The notes under the pieces were generated by a model. It did no database searches. It was not told the origin of the DNA and was given only the letters and a program-made list of their open reading frames with translations. A stretch of DNA of 64,000 nt from Leptospira_A sp046736045 (GTDB lineage Bacteria > Spirochaetota > Leptospiria > Leptospirales > Leptospiraceae), in contig NZ_CP177134.1 in the NCBI RefSeq assembly GCF_046736045.1, positions 1,364,001 to 1,428,000 on the forward strand, read 5' to 3'. The position numbers and the translations under genes were made by a program. Shown here in pieces: positions 27,438 to 36,329 of the stretch (within the stretch, counting starts at the first letter, position 1; every line of letters starts with the position of its first letter).

Positions 27438-28514
27438 ATGATTATTGAAGAAAATATTCTTCTCTCCGACTTTACCACAATGCGATTGGGAGGAAGTGCA
27501 AAATACTTCACTCGTGTTTCTTCCCAGGAAGATTTATTTGCAGCCCTGGAGTTTGCCAAGTCCAAAGGTGTTCCTTATTTTATTCTTGGTGGCGGTTCCA
27601 ATACGATTGTATCGGATTCTGGATTTTCGGGATTAGTGATTAAAGTGGAATCTTCAAAGACAGAGATTCTTAACAATGATACTACATCCGGTTTGGTTAC
27701 TATCTCAGTGGATGCAGGTGTGCCGTGGAATGAATTTGTAAAATTTGCCATAACCAACGGATACTCTGGGATTGAATGTTTGTCCGGAATTCCGGGAACC
27801 GTCGGTGCCACTCCGATTCAAAATGTAGGGGCTTACGGACAAGATGTATCCGAAACGATTTTGTCTTTGGTTGCCGTTCATCCCAACGGAGAAACGAAAA
27901 TATTTTCAAAAGAGGAATGTGGTTTTTCTTACCGAAATAGCAAATTCAAATCGGGCGAACTAAAAGATTGGATTATCATTTCCGTAGTATTTCAACTTTC
28001 CGCAAAAAATCCGATCCATATCAAATACCCTGAGTTGCAGAAAGCTTGGGAGTTGCGAATGTCCGATTCTTCCGGCAAACCGGAAAATCGTATGATCGAA
28101 TTGCAAGAGTTAAGTGAAACAGTTCTTTCTCTCAGAAGAAAAAAATCAATGGTGATTGATCCGAATGATCCTGATTCCTTATCCGTCGGATCTTTTTTTA
28201 CAAATCCGATTTTAAATTCATCTCAATTGCAGGATTTTTTGGAAAAACTGCAAAGACTGAATTTGAACTTCCCTACTTTATTTCTAGAACCGGTAGGCAG
28301 AACTAAAATCTCGGCTGCATGGTTGATTGAAAATGCAGGATTTATCAAAGGTTATACGGTAGAAGGAATCGGAATTTCAAAAGCGCATTCTTTGGCTTTG
28401 GTGAACCGAGGGGGAACAACAAGCGGATTATTGTCTTTTATGAACCGAATCATTTCTGAAGTGGAATCCAAATTCGGAATTCATTTGGAAAGAGAACCTA
28501 TCTTGCTTGCTTGA
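27438..28514 (+). CDS. murB: UDP-N-acetylenolpyruvoylglucosamine reductase
   Basis: FAD enzyme that uses NADPH to make UDP-MurNAc for peptidoglycan. FAD-binding motifs: TTMRLGGSAKYF, ILGGGSNTIVSD and GIPGTVGATPIQNVGAYGQDV. The substrate-side residues include the Tyr/Arg of FSYRNSKFK, the Ser of SVGSFFTNP (proton donor) and the C-terminal AHSLALVNRG. The presence of the YRNS segment indicates a type I (E. coli-like) MurB; 358 aa fits. Its 3' end overlaps that of the convergent glycosylase gene by 34 nt. Confidence 0.95.
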   Translation: MIIEENILLSDFTTMRLGGSAKYFTRVSSQEDLFAALEFAKSKGVPYFILGGGSNTIVSDSGFSGLVIKVESSKTEILNNDTTSGLVTISVDAGVPWNEFVKFAITNGYSGIECLSGIPGTVGATPIQNVGAYGQDVSETILSLVAVHPNGETKIFSKEECGFSYRNSKFKSGELKDWIIISVVFQLSAKNPIHIKYPELQKAWELRMSDSSGKPENRMIELQELSETVLSLRRKKSMVIDPNDPDSLSVGSFFTNPILNSSQLQDFLEKLQRLNLNFPTLFLEPVGRTKISAAWLIENAGFIKGYTVEGIGISKAHSLALVNRGGTTSGLLSFMNRIISEVESKFGIHLEREPILLA

Positions 28515-29113
28515 TCGAACGTTTCTTTCCAGGTTTTGTTTTTCCGGATCAATTGCAAAGCTTCAGCGATTCTTTTTTTGCCTATGTCCGTATGATTCCA
28601 TACATTCAAACCGGAAGGATGGGGCAACGGTATCCAATCAAAGGTAACACCAAACCATTCTTTTTTTTGGGTGGTGCCTACGATGTCTTCCAGTTTGAAT
28701 TTTTCCGTTCCGATGAGTTCTGCAATTGCCAACTTCCCGATCGGTAAAATCAGTTTTGGTTTGTGAAATTGAATTTCGAACCCAAGCCAAGGTCTGCAAT
28801 TTTCAATTTCTACCTTGGAAGGTTTTCTATCCCCGGATTTTGCTTTGCCGGGAAAACACCGACAAACAGCCGCCATATTGACTTTTTTCCGATAATCTTC
28901 CTCTTCAACGCCGATGCGGGAAAACCACTGAAATAGAGTTTTTCCTGCCGTGTATGCGAATGGCCTTCCCAATCTTTCTTCATGGACGCCGGGTGCTTGG
29001 CCGATGCTTATGATTTTTGTTTTGGGAATGCAGCCATGAACGGGTTTTCCCTGCATTTCAGGACATTTGCGACAGTCTAAAAGAGAGTGAATGTGTTGGT
29101 TTAGGGATAACAT
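28481..29113 (-). CDS. Uracil-DNA glycosylase, iron-sulfur type (family 4/5-like)
   Basis: Removes uracil (or related deaminated bases) from DNA. Motif A is GQAPGVHEERLGRPFAYTAG, near the GEAPG...GRPF of family 4; motif B is LPHPSGLN with the catalytic-loop His. Four cysteines sit where family 4/5 enzymes hold a 4Fe-4S cluster: CRKC at the N-terminus, one in VCRCFPGK and one in EIENCRPWL. 210 aa fits. Divergent from mltG; 3' overlap with murB. Assignment between families 4 and 5 is uncertain. Confidence 0.82.
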   Translation of the reverse strand: MLSLNQHIHSLLDCRKCPEMQGKPVHGCIPKTKIISIGQAPGVHEERLGRPFAYTAGKTLFQWFSRIGVEEEDYRKKVNMAAVCRCFPGKAKSGDRKPSKVEIENCRPWLGFEIQFHKPKLILPIGKLAIAELIGTEKFKLEDIVGTTQKKEWFGVTFDWIPLPHPSGLNVWNHTDIGKKRIAEALQLIRKNKTWKETFDQASKIGSLSK

Positions 29114-29174
29114 TCTCTAAAAAAGATTTGGTGTTTACCGATACTCAACACAGAGTGTTTTCGAAGAAGGTCTT

Positions 29175-30197
29175 ATGACTACAAAAAAAAACCGAATCCT
29201 AATCCTTTCTCTTATCGGGCTCGCTTTCCTTTTCGTGACTGCGATTACATCCGCTTTTGTGATTGATGAGATCAAAGGAGGAGCAGTAGGAGATGGACAA
29301 AATAAATTCGAACTGATCATTGATGCAGGCGAACCGTCATCCGCTGTTGTCAAAGAACTTTCCCAATCAGGGATGATCAAGTCTTCGGTATATTTCAATT
29401 ATCTAATTAAATTCACTCGTGCCGGAAACAAAATCAAACAAGGTGTTTACGAAGTTAATGACGGGATGAGTTCGCGCAAGATTTTGGATGTAATCATTTC
29501 CGGTAAGGTAAAGCTCATTACATTTACCGTTCCCGAAGGATATAACAATCGTCAGATTGGAGATTTGCTCACTTCCAAAAAACTGATCAAGTCCAGAGAG
29601 GAATTTCTCACAGCAGCATCTAACCAGGCTTTATTGGATAAACATAAAATTCCTGCCAAAACTACGGAAGGTTATCTGTTTCCCGAAACATATTCCGTTC
29701 CTATCAATTTTCCTCCTGATCGGATTGCCGACATGATGATCAAAAGGTTTTTCAAAAAATTGGAAACTATTCCGGAAGCAAAAGGGATCAATGCTGCCGC
29801 TTTGCATGCAAAAGTAGTACTTGCTTCCATTGTGGAAAGGGAAGCGGTTCGTAAGGAAGAGAGACCGATGATGGCGGGAGTTTTCCTTACCAGAATTGAA
29901 AAAAATATCAATCTGGAATCCTGTGCTACCATTCAGTATCTATTTGATAAACCCAAAAAAAGATTGTTTGAATCCGATTTGAAAATCGTTTCACCGTATA
30001 ACACCTATATCAATGGCGGTTGGCCTCCCGGCCCTATTTCCAATCCGGGACTTCCTGCATTGATTGCCGCATTCAAACCGGAAAAATCGGACAAACTGTT
30101 TTTCCTTTTAAAGCCGGATGGTTCTCATTATTTTTCCGCTACCTTTAAAGAACATCTGGAAGCGAAAAAGAAATACATAGACGCACTTTATCAGTAA
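29175..30197 (+). CDS. mltG: Endolytic murein transglycosylase MltG
   Basis: Membrane-anchored lytic transglycosylase that cuts nascent glycan strands and so sets their length. One N-terminal membrane helix (about residues 8-30), then a LysM-like region, then the YceG domain with ASIVEREAV, in which E221 corresponds to the catalytic Glu of E. coli MltG, and the conserved YNTYINGGWPPGPISNPG. 340 aa is typical. Its TAA stop shares its last base with the ATG of the next small gene. Confidence 0.94.
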   Translation: MTTKKNRILILSLIGLAFLFVTAITSAFVIDEIKGGAVGDGQNKFELIIDAGEPSSAVVKELSQSGMIKSSVYFNYLIKFTRAGNKIKQGVYEVNDGMSSRKILDVIISGKVKLITFTVPEGYNNRQIGDLLTSKKLIKSREEFLTAASNQALLDKHKIPAKTTEGYLFPETYSVPINFPPDRIADMMIKRFFKKLETIPEAKGINAAALHAKVVLASIVEREAVRKEERPMMAGVFLTRIEKNINLESCATIQYLFDKPKKRLFESDLKIVSPYNTYINGGWPPGPISNPGLPALIAAFKPEKSDKLFFLLKPDGSHYFSATFKEHLEAKKKYIDALYQ

Positions 30198-30451
30198 TGA
30201 ACGAAGATATCATCGGTCTCAATGTGGTAATCGGTTCCGTATCACAAGAGTTAATTGATGTTCAGAAATCTTTGGACCGTTACCGTGAAAAACAGGCACG
30301 TAAAGAAGCCGTTGATGACGAAGCCGCAACGTTCGTTCAAAAAGCCGAGCTCGTCATCGAAAAAGCGGAGAGAGGCGAATTGGTTCTCACGGACGATCAA
30401 AAGAGACGAATCAAAAACAACCTGATCAAAATTCTAAATAAGATCGGTTGA
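30197..30451 (+). CDS. Small conserved-looking hypothetical protein
   Basis: Not recognised. 84 aa, charged, helical in appearance (heptad-like VQKSLDRYREKQARKEA and ELVIEKAERGEL), with a basic C-terminus DDQKRRIKNNLIKILNKIG. No signal peptide or membrane helix. The ATG overlaps the mltG stop (TAATG), so it is translationally coupled and may act with or regulate MltG. It is real rather than chance: the coupling is exact and a terminator follows it. Confidence 0.65.
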   Translation: MNEDIIGLNVVIGSVSQELIDVQKSLDRYREKQARKEAVDDEAATFVQKAELVIEKAERGELVLTDDQKRRIKNNLIKILNKIG

Positions 30452-30455
30452 GTTG

Positions 30456-30490
30456 AAGATTACGCGATCTTAAGTTCTTTTTTTATTTTT
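30456..30490 (+). terminator. Rho-independent terminator of the mltG operon
   Basis: AAGAT, TACGCG loop, ATCTT (stem can extend with one mismatch), followed by AAGTTC and a run of T from 30478. Lies directly after the 84-aa gene. Confidence 0.55.
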
Positions 30491-30625
30491 TCAATAATAT
30501 TGAATATTACAAATTGATTACATTTATCAATTCTCATTGATTCTATTTTTAAAAAAAAATCTGATTACATAAATATTTTCCCTTTTTCTCCCAATAAAAG
30601 GAATATTACAATAATAGCTGTTATA

Positions 30626-30648
30626 CAAATGGACAAACAATCCATTTG
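30626..30648. repeat. Perfect inverted repeat upstream of the repeat lipoprotein
   Basis: CAAATGGA (30626-30633), 7 nt, TCCATTTG (30641-30648). It lies 75 nt before the proposed start at 30723 and could be an operator or an RNA hairpin in the leader. Confidence 0.5.
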
Positions 30649-30706
30649 GAAATTGAAATTCCATGCAAAATCAATTCGTATGCCAGCTACTCCTTAGAAA
30701 ACAGAT

Positions 30707-30749
30707 CATAGTTAGGCAAAGGATGAGAAGGATTCTTTGTCTAACTATG
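30707..30749 (+). promoter_or_regulatory. Long hairpin holding the start codon of the repeat lipoprotein
   Basis: Arms CATAGTTAGGCAAAG (30707-30721) and CTTTGTCTAACTATG (30735-30749) pair over 15 bp with one G-U, leaving a 13-nt loop. The ATG at 30723 is in the loop and the AGG at 30714-30716, the likely ribosome site, is in the stem. If transcribed, this would hide the translation start. Confidence 0.55.
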
Positions 30750-33509
30750 GCTCTACTTTTTTGTAGTTGCGGGCCAATCGCCCCGGAAGATTGGGCTCCC
30801 AGTTTATCTATGATATTGTTAGGGTTAGGTGGAAGTACAACGAATCCGACCTCACTCAAACCGGGACAAGTTGTAAATTTCAACGGAGGACAGGGAAATG
30901 TCACCGGAACCGTAGTCGATATCAACGGAGACGGTATCGCAGATGGGATTGCCCTTGGTCCAGCTAACTCCGGTATTACTCCTAGCAATTCCAGACCGAT
31001 ACTCATCCTAATGAATTCCGGGGAAGGGGAATTTCCCGATGGAATGGATGTAAATGGAGATGGCAATATAGACTATTTTATTTCCATTAAAAATGACGGA
31101 AATATAACACTTAGTGCTCAACCAAACGGAAGTGGAAATCAGATAACGGTAGTTCTTGGGCAAGGGTTTGATACCAACGGAGACGGAGCGATAGACAATC
31201 CTATTCTCAAACAATTAGCAAGCGATACAATCTCTCCTGTCTCGACCATCACTCCTGCGGGAGGAACTTACACTTCTTCACAAAATATAACAATACTTTG
31301 TTCTGATAATATAGCACCAGGTCATATTGTGTATACCAAAAATGGGACTACACCGAATTACAGACCAATAAATGGGATTATAAAAAATCCACCAACTACA
31401 AGTTTTACTGTAGGAGCAGAAGGTGATGGAACTTATACAATTCGTTATCTTTGCCGGGACTTAGTTGGAAATCTTGAAAGTTTGCATACGGAAACCTATG
31501 CAATTGACGGAAATGTTCCGAGTGTTACCGCTTCTTTAGCTTCAACATATGTAAGTAATAGTTCAGGCGCGATTGACTCCTCGCAGCTCACTTGGTCGAG
31601 TAACGTAAATGGTAGTTATAGCCTCCGAAGCGGAGGCACAAACTGTACGGATGGAACGGAGCTCTCCAATGGAAATATAATAGCTGCAATACCTGATACA
31701 TCTACCATATTGAATGCCGGTTCTTTGGCATTGGGAAATACTACGATTCGGGTTTGTGTCACTAGTACAAACAACGGATTGGTTGGTTCTTATGCACTTA
31801 TCATTACGCGAGATGATACACCTCCAACAGTCACTGCAAGTCCAACAAGCGGAAGTTATATCAGTTTGGTATCCGTATCATTAACTTGTAATGATACGGG
31901 AGGAGCAGGTTGTGATAAGATTGCCTATTCTTCTGGAACCGGCTCCGCTCCTACTGATCCGGCCATTACGGGCACCACAGGAAACATCACTTCGGGAAAT
32001 TTGTATTCTTCATCCATTGCGACTGCGGATTTGACTACCACCTATGTGAAATACATTGCCCGTGACCAGGCTGGAAATACGACTGTAGTCGGTAACGAAA
32101 GTTATACTGTAGAAACTACTCCTTCCATTCCGACTCAAGTATCAGTGTTAGGCGTAGGAACGGAGATTTTTGCGCAATGGGCGCCGGTTGCAAATGCGAC
32201 GGAATACAGAGTGTACTATGGCACGACAAGCCCGGTCACAATTTCATCTGCCAGTATAACAGGAATTACTAATACGTATCATAAGATTACCAGTTTGATT
32301 ACTGATACTATGTATTATGTGAGAGTGGAAGCTATGAACTCCTTAGGAGCTGTGAGCCAACTTTCCCAGGAGCAAACAGTATACACTACGACTACTCCTC
32401 CGGGGGCGGTAGTTTCGGGGAGTTACGTGGATGTTTCTGCTGGCTATGGAGGTTCCGCGCAAGAAATTTCCGGATTGATTGATCCTATTTCCAACAAACT
32501 GCTCTTTATAACAAGTGATGGATTGAATAATGGTAATCCCAGTCTTTATCGATGCAATATAGATGGTTCCAGTTGCATACGTACAGATATTTCAGCAGGC
32601 CAAGGTAATGGTTCTTACTATATATTCCCATTCATCGACTTGCTTTCTAACAAATTGCTTGTGGTAGTTAGAAATGGAGCAAATAATCTAAGGCCTAGTC
32701 TTTTTAGATGTAATTTAGATGGTACTGGTTGTACTCATACGGATATTTCAGCAGGCCAAGGAATTAACTCGGGAATGGCGGTGTCTGCTGTAATAGATTC
32801 GATTTCCAATAAATTGTTAGTAGTGACTCAAAATGGAACAAACAATAATAAATTAAGTCTTTTTCGATGCAATCTAGACGGTTCAAATTGTACGCATGTC
32901 GATATCTCGACAGGTCAAGGAATTAACTCCGGTAAAGAACCTTTTTCGTTGATTGATTATACTTCCAATAAGTTGTTAGTAGTGACTCAAAATGGAGCAA
33001 ACAGTAATAAGTTGAGCCTTTTTCGATGCAATCTAGACGGTTCAAATTGTACACATGCGGATATCTCCGTTGGGCAGGGAACTGACTCAGGCATAGCACC
33101 TACCGCTGTTATAGATTCGATTTCCGGTAAGCTGCTCGTAGTAACTCAAAATTCTAATATTAATGGACACCCAGGTCTTTTTCGATGCAATTTGGATGGT
33201 TCCGGTTGCACTCACACTGATATTTCAGCAGGACAAGGGGTGAATTCGGGAGCACTTCCTTCCTTAGTAATAGATTCGGTTTCTAATAAATTATTAGCAG
33301 TAACTCAAAATGTGGCGAGTAATTCAACGCCAAGTCTTTTTAGATGCGATTTGGATGGTTCGAATTGCACTCACACAGATCTTTCTGCAGGTCAAGGAAT
33401 TGATTCAGGCACATCACCATATGCTTTAATTAATCCTATCACTGGTAAATTATTCGTGCTAACTCAAAATGGAGCCAATGGCACTAAACCGGGCCTCTTT
33501 ATATGGTAA
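30723..33509 (+). CDS. Multidomain surface lipoprotein with a C-terminal repeat propeller
   Basis: Predicted exported lipoprotein. From the ATG at 30723 the signal peptide is MRRILCLTMALLFCSC with Cys16 as lipidation site; a start 60 nt upstream would add a charged stretch before it. Order: three DxNGDGxxD calcium-binding-like motifs (about residues 45-165), a chitobiase C-terminal/Ig-like region (PAGGTYTSSQNITILCSDN), a second such unit, a fibronectin type III-like domain (about 475-565), then seven tandem repeats of about 53 aa. Each repeat has DISAGQG, SNKLLVVTQNG and RCNLDGSNC; seven copies suggest a seven-bladed beta-propeller. 928 aa. Role unknown; adhesion or carbohydrate binding is a guess. 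Stands alone between a terminator and the next leader. Confidence 0.8.
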   Translation: MRRILCLTMALLFCSCGPIAPEDWAPSLSMILLGLGGSTTNPTSLKPGQVVNFNGGQGNVTGTVVDINGDGIADGIALGPANSGITPSNSRPILILMNSGEGEFPDGMDVNGDGNIDYFISIKNDGNITLSAQPNGSGNQITVVLGQGFDTNGDGAIDNPILKQLASDTISPVSTITPAGGTYTSSQNITILCSDNIAPGHIVYTKNGTTPNYRPINGIIKNPPTTSFTVGAEGDGTYTIRYLCRDLVGNLESLHTETYAIDGNVPSVTASLASTYVSNSSGAIDSSQLTWSSNVNGSYSLRSGGTNCTDGTELSNGNIIAAIPDTSTILNAGSLALGNTTIRVCVTSTNNGLVGSYALIITRDDTPPTVTASPTSGSYISLVSVSLTCNDTGGAGCDKIAYSSGTGSAPTDPAITGTTGNITSGNLYSSSIATADLTTTYVKYIARDQAGNTTVVGNESYTVETTPSIPTQVSVLGVGTEIFAQWAPVANATEYRVYYGTTSPVTISSASITGITNTYHKITSLITDTMYYVRVEAMNSLGAVSQLSQEQTVYTTTTPPGAVVSGSYVDVSAGYGGSAQEISGLIDPISNKLLFITSDGLNNGNPSLYRCNIDGSSCIRTDISAGQGNGSYYIFPFIDLLSNKLLVVVRNGANNLRPSLFRCNLDGTGCTHTDISAGQGINSGMAVSAVIDSISNKLLVVTQNGTNNNKLSLFRCNLDGSNCTHVDISTGQGINSGKEPFSLIDYTSNKLLVVTQNGANSNKLSLFRCNLDGSNCTHADISVGQGTDSGIAPTAVIDSISGKLLVVTQNSNINGHPGLFRCNLDGSGCTHTDISAGQGVNSGALPSLVIDSVSNKLLAVTQNVASNSTPSLFRCDLDGSNCTHTDLSAGQGIDSGTSPYALINPITGKLFVLTQNGANGTKPGLFIW
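32427..33506 (+). repeat. Seven tandem coding repeats, period about 159 bp
   Basis: Seven in-frame units of 45-53 codons. Units 3 and 4 share stretches of over 30 identical bases around CTTTTTCGATGCAATCTAGA. Units 2-7 are closely similar, unit 1 is more diverged and unit 7 ends early with the stop codon. Confidence 0.9.
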
Positions 33510-33657
33510 CTATTAGCTGAATCCTAAATCCAAAAATAGGATCCATATTTCCCTCAGTTACAAAAGCCAGAGGATGACCGAAACTCACAACTTGTGACAG
33601 AAAAGTCGCACTAAGGGAAGCGGGGAACAGCAATCTTTTTACGAAACCTTCATTCAC

Positions 33658-33675
33658 CTGTCATGTATCTGTAAC
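33658..33675 (+). promoter_or_regulatory. Pho-box-like sequence upstream of the TonB-linked lipoprotein
   Basis: CTGTCAT, GTAT, CTGTAAC: two 7-bp direct repeats spaced by 4 bp, matching the E. coli-type Pho box in 13 of 14 repeat positions. It lies 106 nt before the ATG at 33781. A lone CTGTCAC half-site on the other strand is at 33594-33600. Confidence 0.45.
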
Positions 33676-33780
33676 AGAAAACCCTCATATTAGAAGCTGA
33701 GCCAGGGGGAAATACATTCGTTTTCCCGGACGGGAATACCCGCTGGTTTTTAAATTCGATTTATTCGAAAGAGGATTAAC

Positions 33781-35562
33781 ATGAATCAATTATGGAAAAA
33801 AGGAGTAGTGTTTGCAACAATCGGCTTGTTTGCTTTCGCTGCTACAAATTGTAAGCCAAAATCAAAAGATGACAACATGGGATTGTTGTTAGCTGCTCTT
33901 TATCTTAGCCAACAAGGTTATGAGGCGACTGTTACATTAACTGCAACTCTTGCGGATTCCAGCGGAATTGCAACGAGAGATGGTAAAGTAACTATTACCA
34001 ATGGAACCACAAGCACACTATCTGACGGGCAAGGTACTGTTTCCGACTTCACTGCATGTCAAACTGCTACAGCACTAACTGTAGGTAGCCCGGGAACGGG
34101 ACTCGACGGAGAATTTGTTATTAACTTTAAAGTTAATCAAACAAGCGGTAACTTTAACCTAACTGCTCTTGGATCTACCGGAGCAAGTAACTCTACTACC
34201 GGTGCATGTGATTTGATTGCTGCTTTAGATGCTTCTACATATACAGACGCGATCGGAACTGCATCTTTGGATCTTAATATCAACGCAGGAGACCTTACTA
34301 ACAAAAACCAGGTGACTATTACTGCTAACGGTTTTCAAATTACTGTAAAATCGGTAACCGTCGTGATCAAAGGCCAATACAACCTAGCTTCTCCTACTAC
34401 GGGAGAAAATGTTTGCGATGGTAAAAATGTTGTGGGATCACCTGAAACCATCAGCGGAGATATCACTGGTACAAAAACAGTTAATAACTCTGCCATCTTA
34501 AGCGGAACTGTTACTATTAAGAGTGGTGGAAAGCTGGTTGTTTCTCCGGGTGCTACCATTTTCGGTAATCGTGGATCTTCCCTCTTTATCCAAGACAATG
34601 GAACTTTGGACGCACAAGGAACTGCAGTGAACCCGATTTGTTTCACATCCGCACAAAATCCCGGATCCAGATACCCGAGCGATTGGGGTGGTATCGTAAT
34701 CATCGGTAACGGAGTAGGAACTAGAAATGCCGTTACGGAAGGAACTACTCCTCAAGCTTATCCTAGAACTACGAATTCAACAGTTACTTTGAAATATGTA
34801 ATTGTGGAATTTGCAGGAAACGAGGTGGCACCTGGGGATGAGTTGAATGGAATTTCTTCTTATACTGTAACCAATAGTTCCAATTACAGCTATGTGCAAG
34901 TGCACCGTGGATTGGATGACTCATTTGAATGGTGGGGAGGAACAGTTACCGGTGACCACTTATTATCAACTGGTGGATTGGATGACGACTTCGATATGGA
35001 TGAAGGGTTTCAAGGAACTTTAAATACTTTAATCGGTGTTAAATACCCAACTACTTGTGGTGGTTCTCCATCTACTGACCCACATGGAATGGAAATGGAT
35101 GGTTCTCACAGCGCAGGTGTCACACCTACTGTTGGATCTTATTCTAACCCTACTGTATCTAACTTTACTCTTATTGGTGCAGAAGTATCCAACGGACTTG
35201 GGCAAAGATATAGAGAAGGTATGTTAGGAAATTTTTCAAATGGTCTTGTGTATGGTTTTGCTGCGGCTAACTTCCGTTGCGACAACAATACTAGTGGTGG
35301 TTCAGGTAATACAAATCCTACAACTACTAGCGTGCTTGGCCAAAGCGGAAAAGCAGGTAGTGGTTTAATTGGGAGCCAGTGTACAGGTTTAACAGATGTT
35401 TCACTTACTGCAACTCCTATCACTTCTCTTGGAAACATTGCAGGAACTGATTGTGGATTTTCGGCAACAAAGCCTGATTTCACTACTAGATCCGGTCTTG
35501 CTAACAACGGTGGTGGTGCTACGAACTGGTGGAGTGGTTGGACAGTTTATCGAGCAAGATAA
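33781..35562 (+). CDS. Lipoprotein of the TonB-receptor-linked beta-structure family
   Basis: Signal peptide ends FAATNC, with Cys24 in a spirochaetal lipobox. The mature N-terminal part (about residues 30-190) is Thr/Ser/Gly-rich. The C-terminal half has the pattern SGTVTIKSGGKLVVSPGATIFG, LFIQDNGTLDAQGT, WGGIVIIGNG, then DDSFEWWGGTVTGDHLL and GLDDDFDMDEGFQG, resembling exported proteins seen beside TonB-dependent receptors in Bacteroidetes and Proteobacteria, probably a right-handed beta-helix. 593 aa. Good ribosome site (AGAGGA). A strong terminator-like hairpin follows, then a small lipoprotein and the receptor gene. Probably a surface substrate-capture partner of the receptor; ligand unknown. 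Confidence 0.78.
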   Translation: MNQLWKKGVVFATIGLFAFAATNCKPKSKDDNMGLLLAALYLSQQGYEATVTLTATLADSSGIATRDGKVTITNGTTSTLSDGQGTVSDFTACQTATALTVGSPGTGLDGEFVINFKVNQTSGNFNLTALGSTGASNSTTGACDLIAALDASTYTDAIGTASLDLNINAGDLTNKNQVTITANGFQITVKSVTVVIKGQYNLASPTTGENVCDGKNVVGSPETISGDITGTKTVNNSAILSGTVTIKSGGKLVVSPGATIFGNRGSSLFIQDNGTLDAQGTAVNPICFTSAQNPGSRYPSDWGGIVIIGNGVGTRNAVTEGTTPQAYPRTTNSTVTLKYVIVEFAGNEVAPGDELNGISSYTVTNSSNYSYVQVHRGLDDSFEWWGGTVTGDHLLSTGGLDDDFDMDEGFQGTLNTLIGVKYPTTCGGSPSTDPHGMEMDGSHSAGVTPTVGSYSNPTVSNFTLIGAEVSNGLGQRYREGMLGNFSNGLVYGFAAANFRCDNNTSGGSGNTNPTTTSVLGQSGKAGSGLIGSQCTGLTDVSLTATPITSLGNIAGTDCGFSATKPDFTTRSGLANNGGGATNWWSGWTVYRAR

Positions 35563-35590
35563 TCTAAAACCAAGTAACTTTACTTAAAAA

Positions 35591-35620
35591 AAGACCCTAG
35601 TGTAACAACTGGGGTCTTCT
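35591..35620 (+). terminator. Intrinsic terminator or attenuator after the lipoprotein gene
   Basis: Arms AAGACCCTAGT and ACTGGGGTCTT pair over 11 bp with one G-U, loop GTAACA, followed by CTTATTTACT. The next gene starts only 12 nt later, so partial read-through may set the ratio of lipoprotein to receptor. Confidence 0.75.
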
Positions 35621-35631
35621 TATTTACTCTT

Positions 35632-36210
35632 ATGAAAAAAATACTACTAACAACAATTATATTATTATTAATAGCAGGATGCGAATCCAAACAAGATTGG
35701 CGCGCCGAATTGGAAAAAGTGAATAAACAGGAAGAGATTCGTATGGCGGAATCAAAAGCAAAGATTCGCGCTTATATCAAAGATTCCTATTCAATTCAAA
35801 ACGGGTTTTCTACGAAAGAAGAAGCGTTACTTGCTTTTTTAAAAGAAGTACAGTCAAGTTCCAAACCGGAACTCAGTTCTATTTTTACTTTTGCAGAACA
35901 GGAAACAGTCGTATTTCCTAATACGCTCGGTTATGGAACTTCTTTGGATGCCACTCCTTTGGAAGATTACAAAAAACTCATCCAAAACAGACAAGACCTC
36001 GGAATAGAACGGTTAAGAAAAACCATCAAAGGTAAAAGTCTTTCTATTAAAAAGATAGTTTGGGAAAAACCGAGGACTTATAACAAAATCCTGGGTCATA
36101 AACCGGGCTCTTTGGAAATTTTAGTCAATGGAAAACCAATTAACATTGATCAGGTTAAAATGGTCTTTGAAGTGAATGGAAAATTCAAAACAGGTGTTAT
36201 TGCCCCATAA
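35632..36210 (+). CDS. Small hypothetical lipoprotein
   Basis: Not recognised by family. Clear lipoprotein signal MKKILLTTIILLLIAGC with Cys17 in a perfect lipobox. The mature 176 residues start with a charged helical segment (WRAELEKVNKQEEIRMAESKAKIRAYIKD), then a globular region with LKEVQSSSKPELSSIFTFAEQE and a C-terminal FEVNGKFKTGVI. No active-site motif. It sits between the surface lipoprotein and the TonB-dependent receptor, all on one strand, so it may be a third component of that uptake system. Confidence 0.75.
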   Translation: MKKILLTTIILLLIAGCESKQDWRAELEKVNKQEEIRMAESKAKIRAYIKDSYSIQNGFSTKEEALLAFLKEVQSSSKPELSSIFTFAEQETVVFPNTLGYGTSLDATPLEDYKKLIQNRQDLGIERLRKTIKGKSLSIKKIVWEKPRTYNKILGHKPGSLEILVNGKPINIDQVKMVFEVNGKFKTGVIAP

Positions 36211-36329
36211 GTTATATTACATTTCCGTTACAATAAATTAAACGAACTGTAATGTTTCCCGCCTCCTTTACATTTACTCGATACCGATTCACTAAATCTT
36301 TGTAACAAATTAAAAACAAGATAGTCGAT

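Noticed and set aside
30671..31066. 131-codon minus-strand frame with a hydrophobic end
   Set aside because: Produced by the inverted repeat at 30707-30749 mirroring the signal peptide codons of the real gene.
32427..33506. Possible CRISPR array
   Set aside because: The repeats are about 159 bp, in frame, without unique spacers; they encode protein repeats.
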